Of a DNA stretch of 64,000 nt, positions 24,860 to 34,028 are shown piece after piece. Source of the DNA: Prevotella sp. ne3005 (GTDB taxonomy: Bacteria > Bacteroidota > Bacteroidia > Bacteroidales > Bacteroidaceae); the NCBI RefSeq assembly GCF_900110085.1, contig NZ_FOCK01000004.1, positions 1-64,000 on the forward strand, written 5' to 3'. Both the position numbers and the translations under genes were made by a program. The notes beneath the pieces are model-generated. The model had not been told where the DNA came from. It saw nothing but the letters and a program-made list of their open reading frames with translations, and did not search any database. Each line of letters begins with the position of its first letter. The first letter of the stretch is position 1.

Positions 24860-27667
24860 CTAATGGGCGACTTTTTGCTGAAAATAGTCAAATCGGGCCT
24901 CTCCGCTGATGCCGTAACAGAACAATCCCGTGCGGATGCCCTTCCAATAGCCAGCACGCATGGGGAAGGCCTCACCAGCTGAGATGAAGTGCTCGCCATC
25001 GAGGCTGTAGAAGAACTGGTGGCGGTTTTGCTGCGAGTCGTTCGTGACGCGAAGCCACACTTTCGTGAACCGTCCTTTCCTGACCAGTTGCCGTTGTCCG
25101 CCAGCCTCCACGCAGATGCCATCCTTGCACAGACCGACAGCACGAAACAGCTTGCCAGAACAGAAGAGGCCAGCGAAGTTGTCGCCAGAGGAAGAGGTGA
25201 CCAGCGTCGTACTCTCACTCTGCCAACCCACGATCTTCTGCGTGAGCATATTTCGACAGGTCTTCAGACTGTCGGCAGGCATGGCCTTGAGCGTAAGACA
25301 GCCTTTGTTCAGATTCCAATGGGAGGCGACGGGATTGTGGTTCCACTGCCACTGCAGGCCGAGGGGGCCAGAGAAGTCGTCATCGGTCTGAAGCAGAGGA
25401 GCAGAGGGCGATGGAATGGGCTTTGTCCATGCTGCCACAGGCTCGCCGACTCCATTGCCATCGTAGTCGACACCCATCAGCGGCCAGTCGTCCTGCCAGC
25501 GGGCAGGCTGGAGATGGACCACACGACCCAGAACGGGCGTTTCCTGAAAATGATAGAACCACCAACTGCCGTCAGGTGCATCAACCAAAGCTCCCTGATG
25601 GGGACCGTTGACCTTCGTGGAGCCCTGCTCCAGCACCACACGGCGCTGATAAGGACCATAGATGTTGCGCGAACGGAGTACCGTCTGCCATCCCTGACCT
25701 ACACCTCCCTCTGGGATAATCAGGTAATACCAGCCATGACGCTTCAGGAACTTCGTACCCTCAGCCACAGGCCCTTCGTAGACCGTGGTACCCTCATCGA
25801 GCAGCGTCTTGCCATCAGTAGACATCTTATGTACGATGATAGGGCCTGCCCCATGACGGCTGCGCCCCAGATAGGCTTGTCCATCTTCATCCCAGAAAGG
25901 ACAGGGGTCTTCCCATTTCTCCACACGACGCACGAGATGGAGAGGCGACCAAGGGCCGTGGGGATCTTTGGCAGTAGACATATAGAGACCCTCTTCGGGG
26001 GTGCAGAAGTAGACGTAGTAAAGTCCGTCGTGATAACGTATGGCTGGTGCCCACGATCCTCCTGCATAATGCTGATTGCCGTCCCATCCAGGCTCATCGA
26101 AGCGTGAATAGATCTGGCTGATATATTGCCAGTTCACCATGTCATCGCTCTCCAATACCTGCATGCCGAGGAAATGGAAGTCGGATGCCACCATATAATA
26201 TTTCGCGCCCACACGGATGACATCGGGGTCGGAGAAATCGGCATTCAGCACAGGATTACGGTAGGTGCCGTCGCCCTGATCGCCCCAGCCTTCCGTATCT
26301 ATCTCCACAAAGTCGGGACGGGCATCGGGCTCATCCGTCAGGATGCGCACATTCTCAAAGCTCACGTTGCGGGCATGGCGCACAAAGAATCCCTTGGCGG
26401 GCAGGTTGCCCCACATCGTGGCTTCAGGATAGGCTTTCTCCTTCTCATTGGCGATGGAATCGTAGATTTCTGCCAATTGCGCGGCCTTTATACCCCCCTT
26501 ATGGTGGAGGGAGATGTTGGATAGCGACACATGGCGCACAGGATAGTCGGGCAGGCCCGTAATGCTGCATCCCATGGTGCCCGCATTCCGAATCTGGATA
26601 TTGTCAAGATGCACACCATCGATACGCCCCACATGGTCGATGGGAACGATCGTCTCCATATTAGCCCCGCCAGAGAGATAACCCCGTCCACGATTACCCA
26701 AGCGGATGAAGATGGGCGACTCGGTGCCCTCAACGGTGACATCAGAGACATTGACATTTTCCAATACACCACCATCGACGATCTCCAGCGAGATGGCCGA
26801 AGAACCTATCCACTGACCGAAGAACTTCTCTTTCTGATCACTGCTGGGCTTCACCACAATGCCCGAGATGTTGATGTTGCGGAAGCCACCATTGGTCTCT
26901 GTTCCCAGTTTGACAGCATTGCAATGGCTCGACACCACACAATCGGAGATACGCACATTCTCACACAAACGGGGCGAAGTGGACTTCAGGGTGATGCCGT
27001 CATCATCGCTATCGGCCATGATCCCTTTCACAATCACATCGTGGCAGCCATCGATATCAAGGGCATCATTATTATAGTTATTGCGGTTAAAAACCTTGAT
27101 TCCATCGATGCGCAGGCGGTTGCAGGCCAGATAGTGCTGCATCCAACAGCCACTGTTTTTCAGCGTGATATCCTTCACCGTGATGTCCTCGCTCTGGATG
27201 AACCGCAGCAGGTGGGGACGGGTGATGCCCTCATCGTTCCACGAGAGTTTCTGAAACGCCCTGCCCCGTCCATCGATAGTGCCATGACCAGAGATCACCA
27301 CATTCTTGACCTTATCGGCATAGAGGAGTTGGATAGTGGTGGTATGGGTGCGCAGCGACACATAGTCCGATTTCATCGGCAGATAATCCTTCAAGTCAGT
27401 ACTGCCGTAGAGCGTGGCCCCCTGCTCCAGATAGAGATGCACATCACTCTTCAGGATCACCGTACCTATTTTATATATACCAGCAGGCACCACCACACGT
27501 CCGCCACCGGCCTTCGAGCAGTCGTCGATGGCTTGTTGGAGTGCAGCAGTGCTATGCTTGGTGGTATCGCTCTTGGCACCATAGTTCATGATGTTATAGT
27601 CAGCCGCCTCCGATGGAATGGCCATGAACGCAAGGAAGGCATTCAACAGAAAAAACAGTCTTTTCAT
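24860..27667 (-). CDS. GH28-GH43 two-domain pectin/hemicellulose hydrolase
   Basis: 935 residues. Signal peptide MKRLFFLLNAFLAFMAIPSEA. Residues about 23-455 are a GH28 right-handed beta-helix (polygalacturonase-like), with catalytic Asp signatures at N200-D201 (YNNDALDIDG), D221-D223 (SDDDGITLKS), and SSHCNA...K253. From about 469 a GH43 beta-propeller starts (RNPVLNADFSDPDVIRVG, putative base D480), with SWAPAIRYHDGLYYVYF and later EGTKFLKRHGWYYL. The last 145 residues form a GH43-associated beta-sandwich. The fusion would cut a galacturonan backbone and remove arabinose- or xylose-type side groups. Divergent from another GH43 gene. Its GH28 half lacks the textbook GHG, so activity should not be assumed. 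Confidence 0.88.
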   Translation of the reverse strand: MKRLFFLLNAFLAFMAIPSEAADYNIMNYGAKSDTTKHSTAALQQAIDDCSKAGGGRVVVPAGIYKIGTVILKSDVHLYLEQGATLYGSTDLKDYLPMKSDYVSLRTHTTTIQLLYADKVKNVVISGHGTIDGRGRAFQKLSWNDEGITRPHLLRFIQSEDITVKDITLKNSGCWMQHYLACNRLRIDGIKVFNRNNYNNDALDIDGCHDVIVKGIMADSDDDGITLKSTSPRLCENVRISDCVVSSHCNAVKLGTETNGGFRNINISGIVVKPSSDQKEKFFGQWIGSSAISLEIVDGGVLENVNVSDVTVEGTESPIFIRLGNRGRGYLSGGANMETIVPIDHVGRIDGVHLDNIQIRNAGTMGCSITGLPDYPVRHVSLSNISLHHKGGIKAAQLAEIYDSIANEKEKAYPEATMWGNLPAKGFFVRHARNVSFENVRILTDEPDARPDFVEIDTEGWGDQGDGTYRNPVLNADFSDPDVIRVGAKYYMVASDFHFLGMQVLESDDMVNWQYISQIYSRFDEPGWDGNQHYAGGSWAPAIRYHDGLYYVYFCTPEEGLYMSTAKDPHGPWSPLHLVRRVEKWEDPCPFWDEDGQAYLGRSRHGAGPIIVHKMSTDGKTLLDEGTTVYEGPVAEGTKFLKRHGWYYLIIPEGGVGQGWQTVLRSRNIYGPYQRRVVLEQGSTKVNGPHQGALVDAPDGSWWFYHFQETPVLGRVVHLQPARWQDDWPLMGVDYDGNGVGEPVAAWTKPIPSPSAPLLQTDDDFSGPLGLQWQWNHNPVASHWNLNKGCLTLKAMPADSLKTCRNMLTQKIVGWQSESTTLVTSSSGDNFAGLFCSGKLFRAVGLCKDGICVEAGGQRQLVRKGRFTKVWLRVTNDSQQNRHQFFYSLDGEHFISAGEAFPMRAGYWKGIRTGLFCYGISGEARFDYFQQKVAH

Positions 27668-27723
27668 CGTAGAAATAGTCTTAAGTGTTCAAGTAATCGT
27701 ATCATTTTGTTTTATTGATGTTG

Positions 27724-27731
27724 CAAAGATA
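27724..27731 (-). promoter_or_regulatory. Promoter -7 element for the GH28-GH43 gene
   Basis: TATCTTTG on the minus strand, about 57 bases upstream of the ATG at 27667. Confidence 0.6.
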
Positions 27732-27774
27732 CATTATTTTCCGTAAAAACCATTTCCGAATCTGATTTATTTGC

Positions 27775-27782
27775 TAACTTTG
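27775..27782 (+). promoter_or_regulatory. Promoter -7 element for the GH43 gene
   Basis: TAACTTTG, 33 bases before the ATG at 27815. It diverges from the GH28-GH43 promoter about 45 bp away, so a shared regulator is possible. Confidence 0.6.
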
Positions 27783-27814
27783 CACAAATTTCATTCTTAA
27801 AACCAATCACTTAT

Positions 27815-29848
27815 ATGAAACGACTATTCATTCTCCCCCTTCTGCTGCTGGCTGCCCTTTCGGCTCAGGCGCAGAACCCCTATCTCCCCTTGTGGGAACA
27901 TCTGCCCGATGGCGAACCACGTGTATTCGAGGATCCCGACCAGCCTGGCAAGTTCAGAGCCTATATCATCGGCTCGCACGACACCAATTACTCGGCCTAC
28001 TGTGGTAGCGACATCCGCATGTGGTCGGCTCCCGTTGAGGATCTGAGCCAGTGGCGCGATGAAGGTCCTATCTTCACGCATTACGTCGATGGTCAGTGGG
28101 ACACGATGTTTGCCCCCGATCTGGTGGAGGTTAAAGACAAGGCCACAGGTAAGAAGACCTATTACCTCTATCCCCACTCCCGTGGTTGGCGGCGCGTGCC
28201 GATGGTTTGTAAGGGCGATCGCCCCAATGGGCCTTTCACTCCCATCAACCTCACAGAAGACGGGCGCCAGTGTGTAGAGGGCTCACTGATTGATTTCGAC
28301 CCCTCCGTATTCATCGAGACAATCACCAATAAGAAGGACAAGGACTTCGATAAAGGTTTCCGTGCCTATGTGTTCTACGGTTTCCAGCACTCTACGGCTT
28401 GCGAGCTCGACCAGAACACGATGTACTCGAAGCGCGAGGGCACAGAACTCATCGACCCGTTTATCCCTGCCAGCAGCGCCGACGGCCGTCTGCTCGACAA
28501 GGAGGGCTCAGAGTACAAGGCCCTCTATCAAGGGCAGAACCCGCTCGACTTCAACTTCTTTGAGGCCTCAAGCATCCGTCAGGTAGGCAATAAGTATGTG
28601 ATGGTATTCTCCGGCTACAGCGGTAAGGAATACGGACTGAACAACACTAACTCTGCCCTGCGCTATGCCTTTGGCGACTCTCCACTGGGTCCCTGGCGCT
28701 CAGGTGGTGTACTGGTTGACTCTCGTGGTGTGGTTCCTGGCGAGGACGGCTCAAAGCTCATCACCACCAATGCAGGCCACAACACCCATGGCTCGATTCA
28801 GGAGATCAATGGTCAGTGGTATGTGTTCTACCACCGTCCCCCACGTGGCTTCGGCTTTGCCCGTCAGGCCATGGTGGCTCCGGTAAAGATTACCTGGGAC
28901 AAGAAGCCTGTGGCCAAGGGCGGCATGGTGAAGATTACGGGTTATGACCCCTATGCCAAAGACAATGAATGGACGGCCAAGGCTGCCGACGGCAACGAAT
29001 ATACTGGTGCCGAGGTTACCTCCGAGGGCTTCCAGATTTTTGGTCTGCCTCCTTATCAGTATTACTCTGCTGGTTATGCTTGTTTCTGGACAGGTGGCAC
29101 CAACAGCAACGAGTGGATGCAGGACAACCATGACATCTGGAACAACTCGATGGATCTCGCCGGAATCACCAATGGTGGTATCGTGGGCTTTAAGTACTTT
29201 GGCTTTGGCGGTCTGGCTCAGGCCACGAAAGGTCTCAAGGCTTTTACTGGCATCCAGAAGGGCGATGGCGCTGTATTAAACCTGAACCTGACAGCAGGCG
29301 GACATGGTGCCTTTAAGATCCACGTCAAGTTGGACGATCCCTGGAAGGGCGATGAAATCGCAGTATTTGAGATTCCTTCCGATGCGCCCAAGACTGCCAT
29401 GATGTATCAGCAGCCTGTACCAGCCGTTGAGGGGCTTCAGGGCAAACACGCCATCTACCTCGTGGCAGAAGGAGCAGACATCCAGGCGCCTCAGCGCCCA
29501 CAATGGGGTCCCCGCAGGCCCCAGCGCCCCCAGGGTCTCTTCGACCTTCACGGCATTGGATTCTCGAAGGGCGAAGCAGCCTTTGAGGCCCCCGTTGTAC
29601 CTCAGGTAACGATAGAGGCCGACGGTCAGACGCTGATCATCCCTGCCACGCCGATCCGTTTCACCAATCTGAACGGCTATACCGATCAGACGCGCTATCA
29701 GGTGTATGGTAAGCTCTGTAAAGACTCCAAGCTCACTGCTACAGCCTCCGATCCATCGGTGAAATTTGAGATTAGTCCCATTGTCGAGGGCCGCGCTACC
29801 ATCAAAGCCACCTACAACGGACTGACCAAAATATTCCTGATCAACTAA
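27815..29848 (+). CDS. Secreted GH43-like glycoside hydrolase with C-terminal carbohydrate-binding region
   Basis: 677 residues. Signal peptide MKRLFILPLLLLAALSAQAQ. A five-bladed propeller of GH43 type covers about 20-375: FEDPDQPGKFRAYIIGSHD, FAPDLVEVKDKATGKKTYYLYP, FFEASSIRQVGNKYVMVF (general acid Glu region) and THGSIQEINGQWYVFYHR. About 410-560 resembles a CBM6-like beta-sandwich (YACFWTGG, FKYFGFGG). A Pro/Arg-rich linker near 575-590 (PQWGPRRPQRPQG) precedes a final Ig-like domain. Likely an arabinosidase or xylosidase; the exact substrate cannot be read from sequence. Confidence 0.82.
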   Translation: MKRLFILPLLLLAALSAQAQNPYLPLWEHLPDGEPRVFEDPDQPGKFRAYIIGSHDTNYSAYCGSDIRMWSAPVEDLSQWRDEGPIFTHYVDGQWDTMFAPDLVEVKDKATGKKTYYLYPHSRGWRRVPMVCKGDRPNGPFTPINLTEDGRQCVEGSLIDFDPSVFIETITNKKDKDFDKGFRAYVFYGFQHSTACELDQNTMYSKREGTELIDPFIPASSADGRLLDKEGSEYKALYQGQNPLDFNFFEASSIRQVGNKYVMVFSGYSGKEYGLNNTNSALRYAFGDSPLGPWRSGGVLVDSRGVVPGEDGSKLITTNAGHNTHGSIQEINGQWYVFYHRPPRGFGFARQAMVAPVKITWDKKPVAKGGMVKITGYDPYAKDNEWTAKAADGNEYTGAEVTSEGFQIFGLPPYQYYSAGYACFWTGGTNSNEWMQDNHDIWNNSMDLAGITNGGIVGFKYFGFGGLAQATKGLKAFTGIQKGDGAVLNLNLTAGGHGAFKIHVKLDDPWKGDEIAVFEIPSDAPKTAMMYQQPVPAVEGLQGKHAIYLVAEGADIQAPQRPQWGPRRPQRPQGLFDLHGIGFSKGEAAFEAPVVPQVTIEADGQTLIIPATPIRFTNLNGYTDQTRYQVYGKLCKDSKLTATASDPSVKFEISPIVEGRATIKATYNGLTKIFLIN

Positions 29849-29866
29849 GGGATGACCTCCCTTAAA

Positions 29867-29951
29867 GTAAAACAACTTGTTTTACCTTCGTTAAGATAGT
29901 CTTTTACACGCTAAGGAACTATCTCTTTCTGGGTAAAACAAGTTGTTTTAC
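29867..29951. terminator. Double-palindrome convergent terminator region
   Basis: Two near-identical 19-bp palindromes, GTAAAACAACTTGTTTTAC (29867-29885) and GTAAAACAAGTTGTTTTAC (29933-29951), lie either side of a GATAGT/ACTATC stem. A smaller AAGGGA/TCCCTT hairpin lies just before (29848-29865). It separates the convergent GH43 and aminotransferase genes and probably ends both transcripts. Confidence 0.6.
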
Positions 29952-29953
29952 TT

Positions 29954-31135
29954 TTAGCCTAAATACTTCTTGATTCTCTGGAGGGCATCTAAGAGCCGAC
30001 TGCGCTGGATGGCAATGTTGAAGCGCACATATCCCTCACCCGTCTGGGGGCCATACATCGTGCCTGGATTAATCCACACCTTAGCCTCTGCAAGTAACTG
30101 ATCGCAGAGCTCCTGCGAGGTGATGCCCATCGCAGAGATATCCACCCAGGGAAGATAGGTTCCTTCGAGACGGCACACCTTCCATTGGGGGATGTTTTCT
30201 CCGATGAAATCGCACAAAAGCTGATAATTGCCCCAGAGATACTGGTTGAGTTCATCGATCCAATCTTCACTCTCGTTATAGGCAGCCTGAAGGGCCACAA
30301 TACCGAAGGGATTCACGTCGCACACCTCATTAATATTGATGGCACGATCGATTCTACGACGCCACGAGGGATGCGAACAGATGATGTTGGCAATCTGAAG
30401 ACCAGCGGTATTGAAGTTCTTCGAGGGTGAGTTCATCACCACGCCATCGTCGGTAATCGTTCCAAAGGGCACAAACTCATGGCCAGGCATGATAAGTTCG
30501 CAGTGGATCTCGTCGCTTGCAACCTTCACCCCATGCCGTTTGCAGATGTCATACATCCGCTGCAGCTCCTCCTTGGTCCATACGCGCCCTGAGGGGTTAT
30601 GAGGATTACAAAGCAGGAAGAGTGTGGTCTTCTCATCGGCACATTTGGTTTCGAAATCATCGAAGTCCACCTCGAAAGTATCGTCTACGGCCTTCAAGGG
30701 CGACCCCAACACCTCACAGCCATTGTTCTTGATACTGGAGAAGAAGCAGTTATAGGCCGGCGAGAGGATAAGCACCTTTTCCCCAGGCATGGTGAGCGCC
30801 TTGATGACACACGACATGGCAGGCACCACAGCCGTGGTGTAGAGGATCCACGAACGCTGGATATCCCACTGATGACGACGATGGAACCAGGAGATCACAG
30901 CCTCGTAGTAGCTCTCTGGCACGATATTGTAGCCAAATACGCCATGCTCCACGCGTTGCTGCAGGGCCTTCTGGATGGCAGGAGCCACACGGAAGTCCAT
31001 ATCGGCCACCCAAAGGGGAATGACCTCAGGCGACGGACTTATTCCCGAGCTTTGCTCGCCTACCCGTGGCCTTTCATCCCATTTCACGCAGTTAGTACCT
31101 CTGCGCTCGATCAATTCGTCAAAGTTGTACTTCAT
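29954..31135 (-). CDS. PatB/MalY-type aminotransferase (cystathionine beta-lyase)
   Basis: 393 residues, fold-type I PLP enzyme. It has the PatB/MalY N terminus (YNFDELIERRGTNCVKWDE, PLWVADMDF), the LLCNPHNPSGRVWTKEEL block, the DEIHCELI segment and PLP-binding Lys in SPSKNFNTAGLQ. Family members split cystathionine to homocysteine, pyruvate and ammonia. Its start overlaps the stop of the DUF3737 gene (ATGA), so the two are translationally coupled. Confidence 0.88.
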   Translation of the reverse strand: MKYNFDELIERRGTNCVKWDERPRVGEQSSGISPSPEVIPLWVADMDFRVAPAIQKALQQRVEHGVFGYNIVPESYYEAVISWFHRRHQWDIQRSWILYTTAVVPAMSCVIKALTMPGEKVLILSPAYNCFFSSIKNNGCEVLGSPLKAVDDTFEVDFDDFETKCADEKTTLFLLCNPHNPSGRVWTKEELQRMYDICKRHGVKVASDEIHCELIMPGHEFVPFGTITDDGVVMNSPSKNFNTAGLQIANIICSHPSWRRRIDRAININEVCDVNPFGIVALQAAYNESEDWIDELNQYLWGNYQLLCDFIGENIPQWKVCRLEGTYLPWVDISAMGITSQELCDQLLAEAKVWINPGTMYGPQTGEGYVRFNIAIQRSRLLDALQRIKKYLG

Positions 31136-31977
31136 TTTCTAACCTCTATCACGCAATTGTTTGGTTGGCGCACATTCTCATCGATAGTGATACTACCGAT
31201 GGAATCGGCGATAATATGTCCTGAGGTGGGATTCTTGATGTTCTCGATATGCCCCTTGATATCTGCCTCAACGGTGGAATACTCAAACATACGGTCACAC
31301 ATCGGATCGATGGTACAGTTCTCCAACACGAGGTTCTGTGTGTAGCAAAGCAACTGCTCTCCAGCCAAGTGACAATTCACAAGGCGCACGTTCTTCGAAT
31401 GCCACGCCAGATACTCACCATCGAGCACAGAGTCGTAGACCGTTACATTCTCACACTCCCAGAAAGAGTCCTTGGTCAGGATATTGGCGTGATGGATCTC
31501 TACGTTCTTGCAGTATTGGAACACATACTTCGAGTCGCTCTCCAAGCCATCGACGTAGATATTCTCCGAGAACATAAACGGATAGGTGCCGCCATGCAGC
31601 TTCACGTTCTTGAGCTTGATACCATTCACTTTCCAAAAGGTCTCATCGGCATCAGTGATCTCCACATTCTCGAGTTCGAGGTTGTTCATCTCCCGGAAGA
31701 ACTTCGGCCCGTCGATGCGTGAGTTCTTCATCACCATGTCGTTGGAATACCAGATAGCAGAACGGGAGCCAAGGGCGAAATAGCAATTCTCAATATACGA
31801 CTTGTCCACGTGCCACCAGGGATATTTGCCATAGAACTTACAGTCGTAAGCCTCCATATTCTGACATTGCTTGATACCCGACTCGCCATCGGTGATCGTT
31901 ACATTCTCCAGTCGCAGGTCATGGCAAGCGAATAAAGGGCGCTCACCTCCGAATTTCTTGTCCTTAATTAATTCCAT
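31132..31977 (-). CDS. DUF3737 family beta-helix protein
   Basis: 281 residues from ATG 31977. An upstream extension is open to 32100, but the promoter at 32004-32011 falls inside it and the family starts at MELIKDKKFGGERPLF. The chain is a series of short repeats with N-x-x-x-x-x-C or D periodicity (LRLENVTI, NLELENVEITDA, GIKLKNVKLHGG, NVRLVNCHLAG), a right-handed beta-helix pattern. No signal peptide. Function unknown; constant pairing with a PatB-type aminotransferase suggests a role in sulfur amino acid metabolism, by inference only. Confidence 0.82.
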   Translation of the reverse strand: MELIKDKKFGGERPLFACHDLRLENVTITDGESGIKQCQNMEAYDCKFYGKYPWWHVDKSYIENCYFALGSRSAIWYSNDMVMKNSRIDGPKFFREMNNLELENVEITDADETFWKVNGIKLKNVKLHGGTYPFMFSENIYVDGLESDSKYVFQYCKNVEIHHANILTKDSFWECENVTVYDSVLDGEYLAWHSKNVRLVNCHLAGEQLLCYTQNLVLENCTIDPMCDRMFEYSTVEADIKGHIENIKNPTSGHIIADSIGSITIDENVRQPNNCVIEVRK

Positions 31978-32003
31978 TGTTTTGTATTGTATTGTTTCGG
32001 TTG

Positions 32004-32011
32004 CAAAGTTA
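32004..32011 (-). promoter_or_regulatory. Promoter -7 element for DUF3737-patB
   Basis: TAACTTTG on the minus strand, 27 bases before the DUF3737 ATG; it decides that start. Confidence 0.65.
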
Positions 32012-32051
32012 CAAATAAAAATCCGTAATCTTTCTACCAAGATCACGGATT
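32012..32051 (-). terminator. Intrinsic terminator of the DUF3836 gene
   Basis: On the minus strand AATCCGTGATCTT (32051-32039) pairs with AAGATTACGGATT (32032-32020), one G-U pair, followed by TTTATTTGT. It ends directly at the DUF3737 promoter. Confidence 0.85.
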
Positions 32052-32096
32052 CTTTAACCGATTTAAGGGTTTTTATATTTTGTAGAGAGAGATTTT

Positions 32097-32585
32097 TCAA
32101 TTATTGGTGGCCAGCAGATGACTGTCGAGCGATTCCATCACCATCATACGACTGGACAGATACATATTATCCTGGGTCTCATTCATCTTATACGTCTTAA
32201 CAGAAGTCAAAGTGGGAGCTACCTGACGATAGAGGGTCACCTCTGAGGGCAGATCGTAAGCCTGCTTCTCGTCATTCCACTGGCTAACCTCCACATTATA
32301 ACCATTCTTGTAATATTTGTAAGAGAGGCGGGTGCTCTTCTTCCACATCTTCTTGGCCTCATCCCAGCTCAGCATCTCCTTGTTGGAGAGACGGCCCTGC
32401 TCGTCGTACTCATAGCGGTATTCCATCTTCTGGGTCATCTGCTGATCAGCATTCTGGGCATACACCTCAATCTTGTTAACCACTCCGTCCTCCATGTCAC
32501 CGTTGTACATGTAGTTTGCATCGTTGCTGTTGATGGCGTTGAAGTACATTGTCAGTACTGTTGCTGCTGTGATAATTGATTCCAT
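32097..32585 (-). CDS. DUF3836-like secreted protein
   Basis: 162 residues. The N terminus (MESIITAATVLTMYFNAINSND) is weakly hydrophobic and may be a signal peptide. The body has YEYDEQGRLSNKEMLSWDEAKKMWKKSTRLSYKYY and later 'LPSEVTLYRQVAP', the repetitive Tyr/Asp-rich pattern of DUF3836, which is confined to Bacteroidetes. Function unknown. Monocistronic, with its own promoter and terminator. Confidence 0.65.
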   Translation of the reverse strand: MESIITAATVLTMYFNAINSNDANYMYNGDMEDGVVNKIEVYAQNADQQMTQKMEYRYEYDEQGRLSNKEMLSWDEAKKMWKKSTRLSYKYYKNGYNVEVSQWNDEKQAYDLPSEVTLYRQVAPTLTSVKTYKMNETQDNMYLSSRMMVMESLDSHLLATNN

Positions 32586-32627
32586 AACTCTTTGCTTTAA
32601 AAATTAAACTTTGCCTGTTAGACGTTG

Positions 32628-32635
32628 CAAAGGTA
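32628..32635 (-). promoter_or_regulatory. Promoter -7 element for the DUF3836 gene
   Basis: TACCTTTG on the minus strand, 43 bases upstream of the ATG at 32585. Confidence 0.6.
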
Positions 32636-32712
32636 TGAAAAACTACATGCATTTAAGGTTATTTAAATGTTATCTTTAGGTTAAATCTTTTGGCCGAATC
32701 ATTTTTTTGTGT

Positions 32713-32720
32713 TACTTTTG
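32713..32720 (+). promoter_or_regulatory. Promoter -7 element for the histidine kinase gene
   Basis: TACTTTTG. The ATG at 32730 is only 10 bases beyond it, so the mRNA would have almost no leader. Confidence 0.55.
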
Positions 32721-32729
32721 CCCTCGGTT

Positions 32730-34028
32730 ATGCAGAAAAACAAGTATAAATATGTGTCTGTAGGGGCGATGGTGGCGGTGATGCTGCTATTGGGTCTCTA
32801 TATGTGGATGACCTACCGTGCCGAGGTGCGCGACATCTCGGAGCGTGCAGGCAACCAGCTGCCCTGGGCCATGTTCTATGAGAGCTACAACCGCGCAGAG
32901 ATCCTGTCGCAGGGCGATACGCTCAGTCTGCCAGAGTTACGTGGCAACCTCTCGCTGGTATCATCGGTAGAGGGCATGAACGATGTGCTGAGCCATAAAT
33001 ACCATTCCGAGGTGTCGCTCGACACACTGTCCCAGTTTGTCGACAGTCTACTCAGCGTGGTGAACCTCGACCGTAACTTCACCATCATGGAGGTGGACCA
33101 TAACGGGAAGATACTCCGCAGCAGTAATGACCTCCTGACGCCTACCTCGCTGAAGACCCGCGTGTTCAGCATTCGTCGCGACCAGTCGAAGGGACTACAA
33201 CTGGCTCTTAACAACCCCTTCCCCACACTAGCACGCAGACTCAGTCCGCTGTTCTTTGCCAGTGCCATCATCCTCATCCTCTTTGGCGCTATCCTCATCA
33301 GGCTGTTGCGCTATCTCGACGAACAGCAGAAGATGGCAGAATTGCGTAACGACTTCAGTTATGCAATGGTTCACGACATGAAGTCGCCCCTATCGAGCAT
33401 CATCATGGGAACGCGTTTCCTGCATAGCGGTAAGGTTGACAACAAACCCGAGATAAAGGAAAAGTACTTCTCCATCATCGAAGACGAAGCCAACCATCTG
33501 CTGGCACTCGTCAACAAGCTGCTCACCATCTCGAAGCTCGAGAACAAGAAGCTCATCCTTAACAAGCAGCGTGTAGCCCTCGTGCCCATCATCGATGATC
33601 TCGTAGAGAAGGCCAAGGCCAAGACGGAGAAGCCCATCCACTTCACCATCGACCTGCTGGCAAAGCATGTAATGGCTGATGAGCAATATCTCTCCGAGGC
33701 CATCTCCAATCTGATCGATAACGCCATCAAATACTCCAAGCCCGATGCCATCGAGATCAAGATCACCTCGCATCCCACAGACAAATACGACGTTGTCAAG
33801 GTGCGCGACAACGGCATTGGCATCTCCAAGGACGACCAACACATCATCTTCGACAAGTTCGGAAGGGCTGCCATCCACGAACACAACCGCAAAGGCGGCG
33901 TCTCTGGCTTTGGCCTCGGACTGAACTATGTAGACCAGGTGATGCAGGCCCATGGAGGTAAGGTGACCGTCTCGAGTGAGATAGACAAATTTTCAGAATT
34001 CACCCTCTATATTCCTAAGAACGTATGA
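32730..34028 (+). CDS. Two-component sensor histidine kinase (RprX-like)
   Basis: 432 residues. Two membrane spans (about 9-27 and 174-196) enclose a periplasmic sensor of about 145 residues. The HisKA box has H215 in YAMVHDMKSPLSS; the ATPase has N-box NLIDNAIKYSK, G1 VRDNGIGISKDD, F-box FDKFGRA and G2 GFGLGLNYV. It overlaps the response regulator by four bases. The arrangement resembles Bacteroides RprX/RprY, but I cannot tell the ligand. Starting at 32730 avoids reading through the promoter. Confidence 0.88.
   Translation: MQKNKYKYVSVGAMVAVMLLLGLYMWMTYRAEVRDISERAGNQLPWAMFYESYNRAEILSQGDTLSLPELRGNLSLVSSVEGMNDVLSHKYHSEVSLDTLSQFVDSLLSVVNLDRNFTIMEVDHNGKILRSSNDLLTPTSLKTRVFSIRRDQSKGLQLALNNPFPTLARRLSPLFFASAIILILFGAILIRLLRYLDEQQKMAELRNDFSYAMVHDMKSPLSSIIMGTRFLHSGKVDNKPEIKEKYFSIIEDEANHLLALVNKLLTISKLENKKLILNKQRVALVPIIDDLVEKAKAKTEKPIHFTIDLLAKHVMADEQYLSEAISNLIDNAIKYSKPDAIEIKITSHPTDKYDVVKVRDNGIGISKDDQHIIFDKFGRAAIHEHNRKGGVSGFGLGLNYVDQVMQAHGGKVTVSSEIDKFSEFTLYIPKNV

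Noticed and set aside
24989..27718. Long plus-strand frames (372 and 395 codons) over the GH28-GH43 gene
   Set aside because: Antisense of an enzyme with good motifs; no promoter or ribosome site.
32709..32729. Upstream start for the histidine kinase (GTG 32709)
   Set aside because: It would place the start codon before the -7 element of its own promoter.
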